DNA from: Candidatus Altimarinota bacterium
GTDB taxonomy: Bacteria > Patescibacteriota > Gracilibacteria > UBA1369 > LOWO2-01-FULL-3
Length of the DNA stretch: 12,730 nt
Assembly: GCA_029939035.1 (NCBI GenBank)
Contig: JAOZTS010000027.1
Location: forward strand, 1 to 12,730
Direction of reading: 5' to 3'
This document shows positions 6,766-12,687 of the stretch, piece after piece. The notes under the pieces are model-generated. The model was not told where the DNA came from. It did not search any database and worked only from the letters and a program-made list of their open reading frames with translations. The translations under genes were made by a program, and so were the position numbers. Each line of letters opens with the position of its first letter. The first letter of the stretch is position 1.

Positions 6766-6786
6766 TGGAGCGGGTAACGAGAATCG
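6766..6786 (-). repeat. Exact 21-base copy of the tRNA-Gly 3' end (candidate attachment site)
   Basis: These 21 bases match 6919-6939 exactly, in the same orientation, 153 bases apart. On the minus strand they cover the end of the T loop, the 3' half of the T stem, the 3' acceptor strand and the CCA. Identity ends at the next base on the inner side. Nothing upstream on the minus strand resembles the remaining 5' part of a tRNA, so this is not a whole second gene. Duplication of a tRNA 3' end is the usual trace of integration by a tyrosine recombinase. Confidence 0.6.
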
Positions 6787-6915
6787 GCGCTCTGCGTACT
6801 AGCTAGTCCGATTCGCTTCGCTCATCGCGCTATCTAGCAAACTCTACGAGGCGATGCAGTCGTCCCCCATCTCAAGTAAAAAAACCGTCCGACCCTTTGG
6901 GCCAGCCGCTTTTTT
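6781..6915 (+). other. GC-rich structured stretch, possible small RNA
   Basis: On the plus strand there are three stems in a row: GAATCGG/CCGATTC (6781-6787 with 6808-6814), CATCGC/GCGATG (6823-6828 with 6851-6856) and a hairpin with A-run and T-run flanks (6878-6915) that ends in six Ts. The two 20-22 base loops carry complementary GCTAG and CTAGC. The stretch is much richer in G+C than the DNA to its left. A weak plus-strand promoter (TTGAAC 6730-6735, 15 bases, TATTCT) precedes it. Alternatively it is an interspersed repeat. No coding frame is convincing. Confidence 0.2.
6878..6915 (-). terminator. Intrinsic terminator after tRNA-Gly
   Basis: On the minus strand an A-run (from 6915) leads into a GC-rich imperfect hairpin closed by CCC/GGG around an AAA loop (6896-6898), followed by seven Ts (6884-6878). 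It begins three bases after the tRNA CCA end. The A-run and T-run flanks make it usable in both directions. Confidence 0.8.
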
Positions 6916-6918
6916 CAA

Positions 6919-6939
6919 TGGAGCGGGTAACGAGAATCG
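6919..6939 (-). repeat. tRNA-Gly 3' end, the other copy of the 21-base repeat
   Basis: This copy is inside the intact tRNA gene and is identical to 6766-6786. If the repeats are attachment sites, this one keeps the tRNA functional. Confidence 0.6.
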
Positions 6940-6993
6940 AACTCGTGTCTCTGCCTTGGCAAGGCAATGTAATAGCCATTATACGATACCCGC
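6919..6993 (-). tRNA. tRNA-Gly, anticodon GCC, CCA encoded
   Basis: The minus strand folds into a full cloverleaf of 75 bases including CCA. The acceptor stem is GCGGGTA/TACCCGC (7 bp). The anticodon stem TTGCC/GGCAG closes loop TTGCCAA with anticodon GCC at 6960-6958. The variable loop is AGAC, the T stem is ACGAG/CTCGT with loop TTCGATT, and the discriminator is T followed by encoded CCA (6921-6919). The D arm is short and slightly irregular. It reads GGC and GGU glycine codons. The 5' end is one base beyond the T-run of the pnp hairpin, so it either shares the pnp transcript by read-through or has a promoter that is not obvious. Confidence 0.95.
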
Positions 6994-6994
6994 T

Positions 6995-7025
6995 AAAAAT
7001 TGCTCCAGCCGGAATGACTGGAGCA
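6995..7025 (-). terminator. Intrinsic terminator of pnp
   Basis: On the minus strand TGCTCCAG and CTGGAGCA (8 bp, 7025-7018 with 7008-7001) close a 9-base loop, followed by AATTTTT ending at 6995. It begins 9 bases after the pnp stop and abuts the tRNA. Confidence 0.8.
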
Positions 7026-7034
7026 TGTAATTTA

Positions 7035-9254
7035 CTAAACTTCTCGAACTGAGCTAGTTCCTTCTACTGGTTTTCCTTTTTCCCCTTGTGGTTTGTCTAG
7101 TCCTTTGTCATCGTCTTTTTTTGAGGCCCCTCCTGCGTCGGTGCTGCCTGTGACTGGGCTGTCGACCGCATCCTTCATTGAAAGGTTGTATCTTCCTTGT
7201 GAGTCTACTTCCATCAATTTTACTTTTACCTTGTCCCCTTCTTTTACTACGTCTTCTACTTTGTTTACTCTGTCTTTTGAAAGTTTTGAAATGTGAACTA
7301 GCCCATCTTTTCCTGGTAAGAATTCTACGAATGCTCCGAATTCCATGATCTTTACAACTTTTCCCTCGAAAATTGCTCCTGCTTCTGGTTCGTAAGTGAT
7401 CTTGGCAATCCAATCTTCAGCTTTCTTTCCTTTTTCTTGGTCAGGAGCAGTAACTGTGATCAATCCATCATCAGCGATGTCGATTTCCACTTCACATTCT
7501 TTTGTGATTTCTTGAATAGTTTCTCCACCTTTTCCGATTACCATACCGATCTTTTCTGGATCGATTTGGATAACTTGGATCATTGGAGCATGTTTTGAAA
7601 GTTCTTTTCTTGGCTCTGGGATAACCTTTAGCATTTCATCCATGATGAAACCTCTACCTTGTTTTGCTTGGTCTAGAGCTTGTTTCATTAGTTCTGTCGA
7701 AAGTCCTTTTATCTTGATATCCATTTGTAATGCTGTGATTCCCTCTGATGTACCTGTGACTTTGAAGTCCATATCACCAGCGAAATCCTCCATTCCTTGG
7801 ATGTCTGAAAGTACTTTGTAGATTCCTTTTTCACCATCAGAAACGAGCCCCATTGCGATTCCTGCAACCGGTCTTTTGATTGGGACACCTGCAGCCATTA
7901 GCGACAGGCAAGATCCGCATGTACCAGCCATTGAGCTTGATCCGTTACATTTGATGATTTGTGAATTTACCCAGATTGTGTACCCAAAATCTTTTTCATC
8001 TGGAAGAACTGGAATAATCGCTCTTTCTCCTAAATCTCCGTGTCCAATATCACGTCTGCTCGCTCCTCGTAGCATCTTGATATCTCCTACTGCGTAAGGC
8101 GGGAAGTTGTAGTGGTGGAAATATCTTTTGGTAAGGTCAGATTCCATAGTGTCTACGATTTGAGCGTCTCCAGGACCTCCTAAAGTTGTTACTGAAAGTG
8201 ATGCTGTTTCTCCTCTTTGGAAAATAACTGAACCGTGAGCTCTTGGTAGAACGTCTAGGAATACAGATATTTTACGAACTTCGTCCAGCTTTCTTCCATC
8301 TATTCTAATTTCCTTTTCGAGAATGTTTTTTCTCATTTGTTTTTCGAATAGTTTGTTTATGACTTCAGCTAGAGTTCTTTTTGAAACTTCTTCAGCTTCG
8401 ATTTGTTCTGCAAATGCCTCGAATACTTTTTCCTCAATTGCGTGTAGTTTACTTTTCACTTCCATCTTTGTTGGTCCAACTATTCCATCCAATTCTTCAG
8501 TTGTAACCATTCCTGAAACTTTTTCTACTAATGCTTCATCAGGTGTCACAACCTCAGCTTCGATCTTTTTAATATCAAATTGAGCTGCATAGTCGAGCTG
8601 GAATTGGCATATTTCTTTGATGTGTTTGTGAGCTAACTCTAGAGCTTCTAGAAGAACTTCTTCTGTAACCTCTTTCGCTTCAGCTTCTACCATAGTGATA
8701 GCATCGATTGTTCCTGCTACTATTAGGTTTAAAATTCCTTCATCGGTTTCTTCGTGAGTTGGGTTAACGATTAGCTTTCCATCTTTGTATCCCATTCTGA
8801 CAGCTCCGATTGGTCCTTCGAATGGTGCTCCTGATAGTAGAAGTGCCATTGATGCAGCATTCATTGCTGTAGTTCCAGGATCAACTTCCAGGTCTGCTGA
8901 AAGAGTAGTACAGATGATTTGTACTTCGTTTGTTGTTCCTTTTGGGAATAATGGACGAATAGGCCGATCGATCAATCGTGATATAAGAACTGCATTTTCA
9001 GAAGGTCGACCTTCACGTTTAACAAAACGACTGCCTTTGATTTTTCCGGCAGCATACATTGGTTCTTCGTAATCAACGAACATTGGGAAGTATTCTGCTC
9101 CTTCTTTTCCCTTTTCGCTCATTGAAGTATTCGCCATAACAACAGTGTCCCCTAAGGAAACAGTTGCATACCCCGTAGCGTATGTTGAAATCGGGGAATT
9201 TGTGATTTTGAACTCTCGACCAGCGAGGTCCATTGTCATTGTTTTTGGTTCCAT
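7035..9254 (-). CDS. pnp: Polynucleotide phosphorylase (polyribonucleotide nucleotidyltransferase)
   Basis: At 739 residues this is a full-length PNPase, the 3'-5' phosphorolytic exoribonuclease of RNA turnover. The first RNase PH domain covers roughly residues 10-145, then a helical linker, then the catalytic second RNase PH domain at about 325-550. Active-site residues are visible: FHHYNFPPYAVGD, NGSSSMAG (SSS 439-441), and GMEDFAGDMDFKV with D490, D496 and K498 in the places of E. coli D486, D492 and K494. The KH domain has GKGG at 574-577 and the S1 domain spans about 625-693. A lysine-, aspartate- and glycine-rich tail of some 45 residues follows. It forms a trimeric ring in the cytoplasm. 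It lies 138 bases after rpsO, the conserved bacterial order, with a large hairpin between. The ATG at 9254 has no Shine-Dalgarno sequence; M6 or M8 could also start. Confidence 0.97.
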   Translation of the reverse strand: MEPKTMTMDLAGREFKITNSPISTYATGYATVSLGDTVVMANTSMSEKGKEGAEYFPMFVDYEEPMYAAGKIKGSRFVKREGRPSENAVLISRLIDRPIRPLFPKGTTNEVQIICTTLSADLEVDPGTTAMNAASMALLLSGAPFEGPIGAVRMGYKDGKLIVNPTHEETDEGILNLIVAGTIDAITMVEAEAKEVTEEVLLEALELAHKHIKEICQFQLDYAAQFDIKKIEAEVVTPDEALVEKVSGMVTTEELDGIVGPTKMEVKSKLHAIEEKVFEAFAEQIEAEEVSKRTLAEVINKLFEKQMRKNILEKEIRIDGRKLDEVRKISVFLDVLPRAHGSVIFQRGETASLSVTTLGGPGDAQIVDTMESDLTKRYFHHYNFPPYAVGDIKMLRGASRRDIGHGDLGERAIIPVLPDEKDFGYTIWVNSQIIKCNGSSSMAGTCGSCLSLMAAGVPIKRPVAGIAMGLVSDGEKGIYKVLSDIQGMEDFAGDMDFKVTGTSEGITALQMDIKIKGLSTELMKQALDQAKQGRGFIMDEMLKVIPEPRKELSKHAPMIQVIQIDPEKIGMVIGKGGETIQEITKECEVEIDIADDGLITVTAPDQEKGKKAEDWIAKITYEPEAGAIFEGKVVKIMEFGAFVEFLPGKDGLVHISKLSKDRVNKVEDVVKEGDKVKVKLMEVDSQGRYNLSMKDAVDSPVTGSTDAGGASKKDDDKGLDKPQGEKGKPVEGTSSVREV

Positions 9255-9291
9255 AATAAAAATGGGTTAAATTTTGCCCAGTAATGGAACC

Positions 9292-9356
9292 AAAGGACTG
9301 AAGTAACAAGATTCAATCTACCTTTGATATGCTGAATCCTGTAACTTAGTTCCTCC
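9292..9356 (-). promoter_or_regulatory. Long imperfect hairpin in the rpsO-pnp spacer
   Basis: On the minus-strand RNA, bases 9356-9333 pair with 9315-9292. From the loop outward there are 10 pairs (one G-U), a single mismatch, 4 pairs, a 3x3 internal loop, and 6 pairs (two G-U), around a 17-base loop (9316-9332). No T-run follows, so it is not a terminator. In E. coli a hairpin at this same place is cut by RNase III and lets PNPase repress its own mRNA; a similar role is inferred here from position and shape only. The outer arm holds a perfect AGGAGG with no start codon at a usable distance. Confidence 0.55.
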
Positions 9357-9392
9357 TAGCCCCAACTGGATGAATAGTATGTTAAAGATCTT

Positions 9393-9656
9393 CTATTTTC
9401 TAAGCTTTAGAGATTTTATTAGTGTCTCATAGTCCTCCTTCTTGTGTAGTCGAAGATAATTCAAATGTTTTCTTCTTTTACCAACAAGAGTTAGTAGCCC
9501 TTTACGACTATGATCATCTTTTGGATGATCCTCCAGGTGCTTTGAAAGTTCATTGATTCTTTCTGTTAGCACAGCTACTTGTACTTGGGATGAACCGGTA
9601 TCCTTTTGGTGGGTACCAAATTTCCCCATTACTTTTTTCTTTTTATCGTGTTTCAT
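9393..9656 (-). CDS. rpsO: 30S ribosomal protein S15
   Basis: This 87-residue protein is close to the usual 88-89. The S15 signature is plain: GTHQKDTGSSQVQVAVLTER, INELSKHLEDHPKDDHSRKGLL, then LVGKRRKHLNYL and a C-terminal LRK. S15 binds 16S rRNA helices in the central domain early in small-subunit assembly. The N terminus is lysine-rich (MKHDKKKKV) in place of the more usual acidic start; the ATG at codon 10 would remove too much of it. No Shine-Dalgarno sequence precedes the start. A weak promoter (TTGTCA at 9718-9713, 17 bases, TAGTCT at 9695-9690) could serve it. pnp follows after a hairpin-containing spacer. Confidence 0.97.
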   Translation of the reverse strand: MKHDKKKKVMGKFGTHQKDTGSSQVQVAVLTERINELSKHLEDHPKDDHSRKGLLTLVGKRRKHLNYLRLHKKEDYETLIKSLKLRK

Positions 9657-9698
9657 TTATAACGGCTTTTAAAAAACTCAGCGGGCATTAGACTACAC

Positions 9699-9712
9699 AA
9701 AATGATCATTTT
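9699..9712. repeat. Perfect AT-rich palindrome upstream of rpsO
   Basis: AAAATGATCATTTT is a perfect 14-base palindrome in the 87-base corA-rpsO spacer. It falls inside the spacer of the weak rpsO promoter, where a dimeric regulator could bind. Next to it ACAAGT (9715-9720) and ACTTGT (9726-9731) form a small hairpin after corA that lacks a T-run. Both could be chance in AT-rich DNA. Confidence 0.35.
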
Positions 9713-9743
9713 TGACAAGTCAAAAACTTGTAGTGAACGTAGT

Positions 9744-10679
9744 TTAGAGCCATTTCCTATATCTGAAATATCCAATCATAACCACTGCCACACCAATAAT
9801 TATACCTGAAATAATAAAATGGGACTGTGTATTTTCTGCATAAGGAAGCGTACTTATGTTCATCCCATAAAATCCGGTAATGAAAGTCAAAGGTAGCATT
9901 ACGACGGAAAATAAGGTCAGGACTTTAATTACATTATTTGTGTTGTGGGAGATAATGGACTCATTTGTTTCCTGAAGTGAAACTGCTAATTCCTGAAGAT
10001 TTTCCAGGTTGTTCCAAATTTTCTCGATCTTATCCACTATATCGTCAAAATATACATCTAGTTTTTCTGGGAGGAATTTCTTGTTCTTGTGCTCTAGCTG
10101 AGCAACAATCGCTCTTTGCGGCATAATTATGCGTCTGAAGTTGATTATGTCCTTCTTAAATAATAAAATCTCTTTCAATCTGTCTTTTGAATGATCCTCG
10201 TCAAAGACCTCTCTTTCCAATTCGTTCAGGTGCTTGCTAAGGTTATCCAAAAGCGGGAATCCAGCTTCAAAAAGGTCGTCAATTATCATATATAGGAAAT
10301 ATCCTGTTCCCTTTCCCATATACTCTTCTTTGATCTTCTTTTTCTTCTTACATTTCTCAAATACATCCGTAATTATTGGGTTGTTATGGTGAATAGTGAT
10401 AACAAAATTTTGACCTATGAATATGTATAGTTCTGAAGATTTCAGCATTTTTTTCACTCCTTTTCGTACTGGAGCATGCAATATCATGAACAAATAGTCC
10501 TCATAGTCGTCGATTTTTGGTCTTTGGTGCACCTCTGACAAACAATCTTCCAAATCCAAGTGATGGAATTTGTAGGTTTTTTTCAGATAAGCCAGGGCTT
10601 TTTCATTTGGACCATTTATTGATACCCAAGTGAAATTTTTGTCCTTAAATTTGATTTTTTCTACACTTTTTTTAACCAT
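9744..10679 (-). CDS. corA: CorA-type magnesium/divalent cation transporter
   Basis: The protein has 311 residues from the ATG at 10679. A long soluble N-terminal domain rich in charged helices (the cytoplasmic funnel) is followed by two membrane segments near the C terminus, with the diagnostic YGMN selectivity motif (GMN 272-274) at the end of the first, and a short basic tail (YRKWL). The N-terminal part shows typical CorA features: HLDLEDCL, RPKIDDYEDYLFMILHAP, and FVITIHH. CorA pentamers take up Mg2+ (some members carry Co2+, Ni2+ or Zn2+). A TTG start at 10718 would place the promoter inside the gene; the ATG at 10679 is chosen because it sits 7 bases after a good -10 box, so the mRNA is probably leaderless. 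The neighbour on the other strand diverges from the same 74-base spacer. Confidence 0.93.
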   Translation of the reverse strand: MVKKSVEKIKFKDKNFTWVSINGPNEKALAYLKKTYKFHHLDLEDCLSEVHQRPKIDDYEDYLFMILHAPVRKGVKKMLKSSELYIFIGQNFVITIHHNNPIITDVFEKCKKKKKIKEEYMGKGTGYFLYMIIDDLFEAGFPLLDNLSKHLNELEREVFDEDHSKDRLKEILLFKKDIINFRRIIMPQRAIVAQLEHKNKKFLPEKLDVYFDDIVDKIEKIWNNLENLQELAVSLQETNESIISHNTNNVIKVLTLFSVVMLPLTFITGFYGMNISTLPYAENTQSHFIISGIIIGVAVVMIGYFRYRKWL

Positions 10680-10685
10680 ATTTAA

Positions 10686-10715
10686 AATATACTTTGTGAA
10701 GCAGGTTTTAGTCAA
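10686..10715 (-). promoter_or_regulatory. corA promoter, predicted leaderless
   Basis: Minus strand: -35 TTGACT (10715-10710), 18-base spacer, -10 TATATT (10691-10686). Six bases separate the -10 from the ATG at 10679, so the expected +1 is the A of the start codon. Confidence 0.7.
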
Positions 10716-10718
10716 CAA

Positions 10719-10746
10719 TTGACATTCCCAACGTCACTAGTAAAAT
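10719..10746 (+). promoter_or_regulatory. Promoter of the divergent membrane protein gene, predicted leaderless
   Basis: Plus strand: -35 TTGACA (10719-10724), 16-base spacer, -10 TAAAAT (10741-10746). The ATG at 10754 is 8 bases after the -10, again at the expected +1. The -35 box is three bases from that of corA. Confidence 0.7.
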
Positions 10747-10753
10747 TGCATGT

Positions 10754-11743
10754 ATGGATTACAGAAAAGTCATCGTAGAGTCGTGGCATAGTACTCAGAA
10801 AAGTAAAAGTCTGATTGTCTGGTTTGGCTTCTTACCAGCGCTTTTTACTACTACAGTGGGTGTTTTCTATATGGCGTATCAGTTTTTTGCATTCAAAAAA
10901 TCATACTTGTTTGAAGATGCAGATGACAGTTTTTTCCACGATGTTGTGCTTTTTATTTGGGATTTTGTAAAAGGTCATGTCTCATTGACGTTTCCTTTGA
11001 TACTTTTTGCAGTATTTTTCGGAATTTTTTATTTTTTGGTGCCAACGCTCGCCAGGGCTTCGGCAATTCAGGCTATTGCTAGGCGTAAAAACGGTCAAGA
11101 TGCAGGTGCGGGGACGGGTTTGAGGCATGGAATAATGTCGTTTTTGACCCTGTTTGAGTATCATTTACTCATAAAAACCTTCGCTTTCTTCTCAATTTTG
11201 TTCGAAATGTCCTTTGTTTTACGGAATTTGGGGCCTGTTGTCTTCAAAATGTTCCTTCCGGTCTTCATTTTGCTACTGATTATTAGCTTTATGCTGACTT
11301 TGTTGTTCACTTATACAGACTTCTTTATTGTAATTGATGACCTTGGTGTGTTCGAATCGATGAAAAAGAGTGCGAAATTGGTGATTATGAACTGGAAACA
11401 CACAGTTTTGATAACTATTTTGATGCTTATTATAGGTATTAGGGTGATCATTCAGGCAGTTTTGGTGCTTATGGTACCATCTCTGATTGTGCTTATAACT
11501 GGATATATTACTACTATTGCCCTGCCTATTACGAGTGTAATTATTGGTGGTGTTTTTGGGATTATTTCGCTTCTGCTAGCGGCTTATTTGAATGGAATAG
11601 TGGATATTTTCTCATATACGGTGTGGACACACACATTCCTGGAATTAAGTTCAGAAAAAGAGGTCTCTGCAAGGGATATTCTGATAGATGATATAGGCGA
11701 AAAACCTCATGATTATCATGGCCATAAGAATCTGGACAATTAG
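10754..11743 (+). CDS. Polytopic integral membrane protein of unknown function
   Basis: The 329-residue protein has about six hydrophobic segments, near residues 20-45, 75-105, 130-155, 165-190, 215-245 and 255-290. The stretch FFIVIDDLGVFESMKKSAKLVIMNWKH resembles the linker seen in bacterial proteins with the glycerophosphodiester phosphodiesterase-type membrane domain and in other 'stalk' membrane families, but no catalytic domain is attached. A short cytoplasmic loop (ARASAIQAIARRKNG) and a hydrophilic, His- and Asp-rich tail (KPHDYHGHKNLDN) are visible. It probably sits in the inner membrane; function is not recognised. It is transcribed divergently from corA and shares its promoter spacer. 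The last 4 bases (TTAG) overlap the stop of the converging DUF3307 gene. The ATG at 10750 is out of frame and upstream of the predicted transcript start. Confidence 0.85.
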   Translation: MDYRKVIVESWHSTQKSKSLIVWFGFLPALFTTTVGVFYMAYQFFAFKKSYLFEDADDSFFHDVVLFIWDFVKGHVSLTFPLILFAVFFGIFYFLVPTLARASAIQAIARRKNGQDAGAGTGLRHGIMSFLTLFEYHLLIKTFAFFSILFEMSFVLRNLGPVVFKMFLPVFILLLIISFMLTLLFTYTDFFIVIDDLGVFESMKKSAKLVIMNWKHTVLITILMLIIGIRVIIQAVLVLMVPSLIVLITGYITTIALPITSVIIGGVFGIISLLLAAYLNGIVDIFSYTVWTHTFLELSSEKEVSARDILIDDIGEKPHDYHGHKNLDN

Positions 11744-12198
11744 TGCTTTCTGAACCTCATTATATTCAAAACTGTAGCTAAAAGTACCACTACAAATGCG
11801 ATTGTGATGGTTTTTGGTGCTGTGTATATTTCGTAGAATTGGGTACCCGGAAGTGTAAATTCTGTGTTAATAACGGTCAAATATGCGATTACAAGCACGA
11901 TTATGTGTAATAATTGATCAATTATGAAGGGTTTTGCCTTACCATCGTGGGTAAGAGCGTAGTTAATTTTTGCTTCATCTATCCAAAAATGCATGAAATT
12001 CACCCCTAAAACGACATAAACCAGCTGTGTGTAGCCATTTATTATGAATGGAGAGAGTACTGCAAACCCAATAACTGCATGTATAAGCACATGAGTGAGA
12101 GTTCCCCACTTGCTCTTAATCTTCCAATCCACCAGTTTTTTAGGCTGGAGAAGGAAATCGCTGATTAAATGAGCTATTATTAGATAAGAAATAATCAT
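11740..12198 (-). CDS. DUF3307 family membrane protein
   Basis: This 152-residue protein has four or five hydrophobic segments and matches DUF3307: AHLISDFLLQP (9-19) near the N terminus, K plus HVLIHAVIGF, then FMHFWIDEAKINY and FIIDQLLHI. The pattern of His and Asp residues repeated at membrane faces suggests metal or lipid chemistry, but the function of the family is not known. It starts 10 bases after the stop of the cNMP-binding gene and is very likely in the same operon; in the leader AGAGA is at best a weak Shine-Dalgarno sequence. It converges on the membrane protein gene, sharing 4 bases, and no terminator lies between them. Confidence 0.85.
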   Translation of the reverse strand: MIISYLIIAHLISDFLLQPKKLVDWKIKSKWGTLTHVLIHAVIGFAVLSPFIINGYTQLVYVVLGVNFMHFWIDEAKINYALTHDGKAKPFIIDQLLHIIVLVIAYLTVINTEFTLPGTQFYEIYTAPKTITIAFVVVLLATVLNIMRFRKH

Positions 12199-12208
12199 TA
12201 TTCTCTGC

Positions 12209-12655
12209 TTAGCTTAAGTTTTCATTAGTTCGGTCAACAATGGCAGCACTAACCTGTTCTGCAAGGGTTGCGTTTGAATCAAGCAATTTCTTGAAATCGT
12301 CTTTAGAAAGGATAAAAACCTCACTATCAACCAGTGCTTTTGCTGATGCATTCCTTGGATTGTCTGAAACTAGAGCCATTTCTCCAAAAAACCCTCCATT
12401 TGTAATTTCAGCTATGTTTTTTGGTAAATCACCTTCTTCTTTTGGTTCGTGAAAAATCTGAACATTCCCTTTTTTGACTATATAAAGGGCATCCCCTTCG
12501 TCTTTCTCCTTAAAAATAACGTAATCTGTTGGATAGTACATGAGTACTATGTGCTGAATGATCTCATGGTGAAGGCTTTCGTCCAGATTGGAGAACAGTG
12601 GGATTTGCCTTAGTACAGGCAATAGTATCGAAGCGTCTGCATTGTTATCTGTCAT
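12209..12655 (-). CDS. Stand-alone cyclic nucleotide-binding (CRP/cNMP) domain protein
   Basis: This 148-residue protein is one cNMP-binding beta-roll with flanking helices. Landmarks are PLFSNLDESL (19-28), GDALYIVKKGNVQIF (54-68), and the phosphate-binding cassette GEMALVSDNPRNASA (91-105) with the conserved Glu (92), Arg (101) and Ser (104), so it probably does bind a cyclic nucleotide. There is no helix-turn-helix, kinase or channel domain, so it is not a CRP-like transcription factor by itself; it probably acts on a partner, and the co-transcribed DUF3307 membrane protein is the obvious candidate. The final helix (LAEQVSAAIVDRTNENLS) could mediate dimerisation. The start ATG has no Shine-Dalgarno sequence. 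The gene has an extended -10 promoter about 24 bases upstream. Confidence 0.9.
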   Translation of the reverse strand: MTDNNADASILLPVLRQIPLFSNLDESLHHEIIQHIVLMYYPTDYVIFKEKDEGDALYIVKKGNVQIFHEPKEEGDLPKNIAEITNGGFFGEMALVSDNPRNASAKALVDSEVFILSKDDFKKLLDSNATLAEQVSAAIVDRTNENLS

Positions 12656-12678
12656 AGTTGTGAGGTTAAGGTATATGT

Positions 12679-12687
12679 ATTATACCA
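12679..12687 (-). promoter_or_regulatory. Extended -10 promoter of the cNMP-binding gene
   Basis: The minus strand reads TGGTATAAT, the same nine bases as before the antiporter gene. The expected start gives a leader of about 17 bases. No clear -35 box is seen. Confidence 0.55.

Noticed and set aside
9073..9309. Alternative-frame open frame over the pnp start as a leader peptide
   Set aside because: It overlaps conserved pnp codons for most of its length, starts with TTG and has no ribosome site; a frame shadow.
9715..9731. Intrinsic terminator after corA
   Set aside because: Only 6 bp, AT-rich, and no T-run follows on the minus strand.
10680..10718. Longer CorA from the TTG at 10718
   Set aside because: That part contains the -35 and -10 boxes; the ATG at 10679 fits the promoter and the CorA start.
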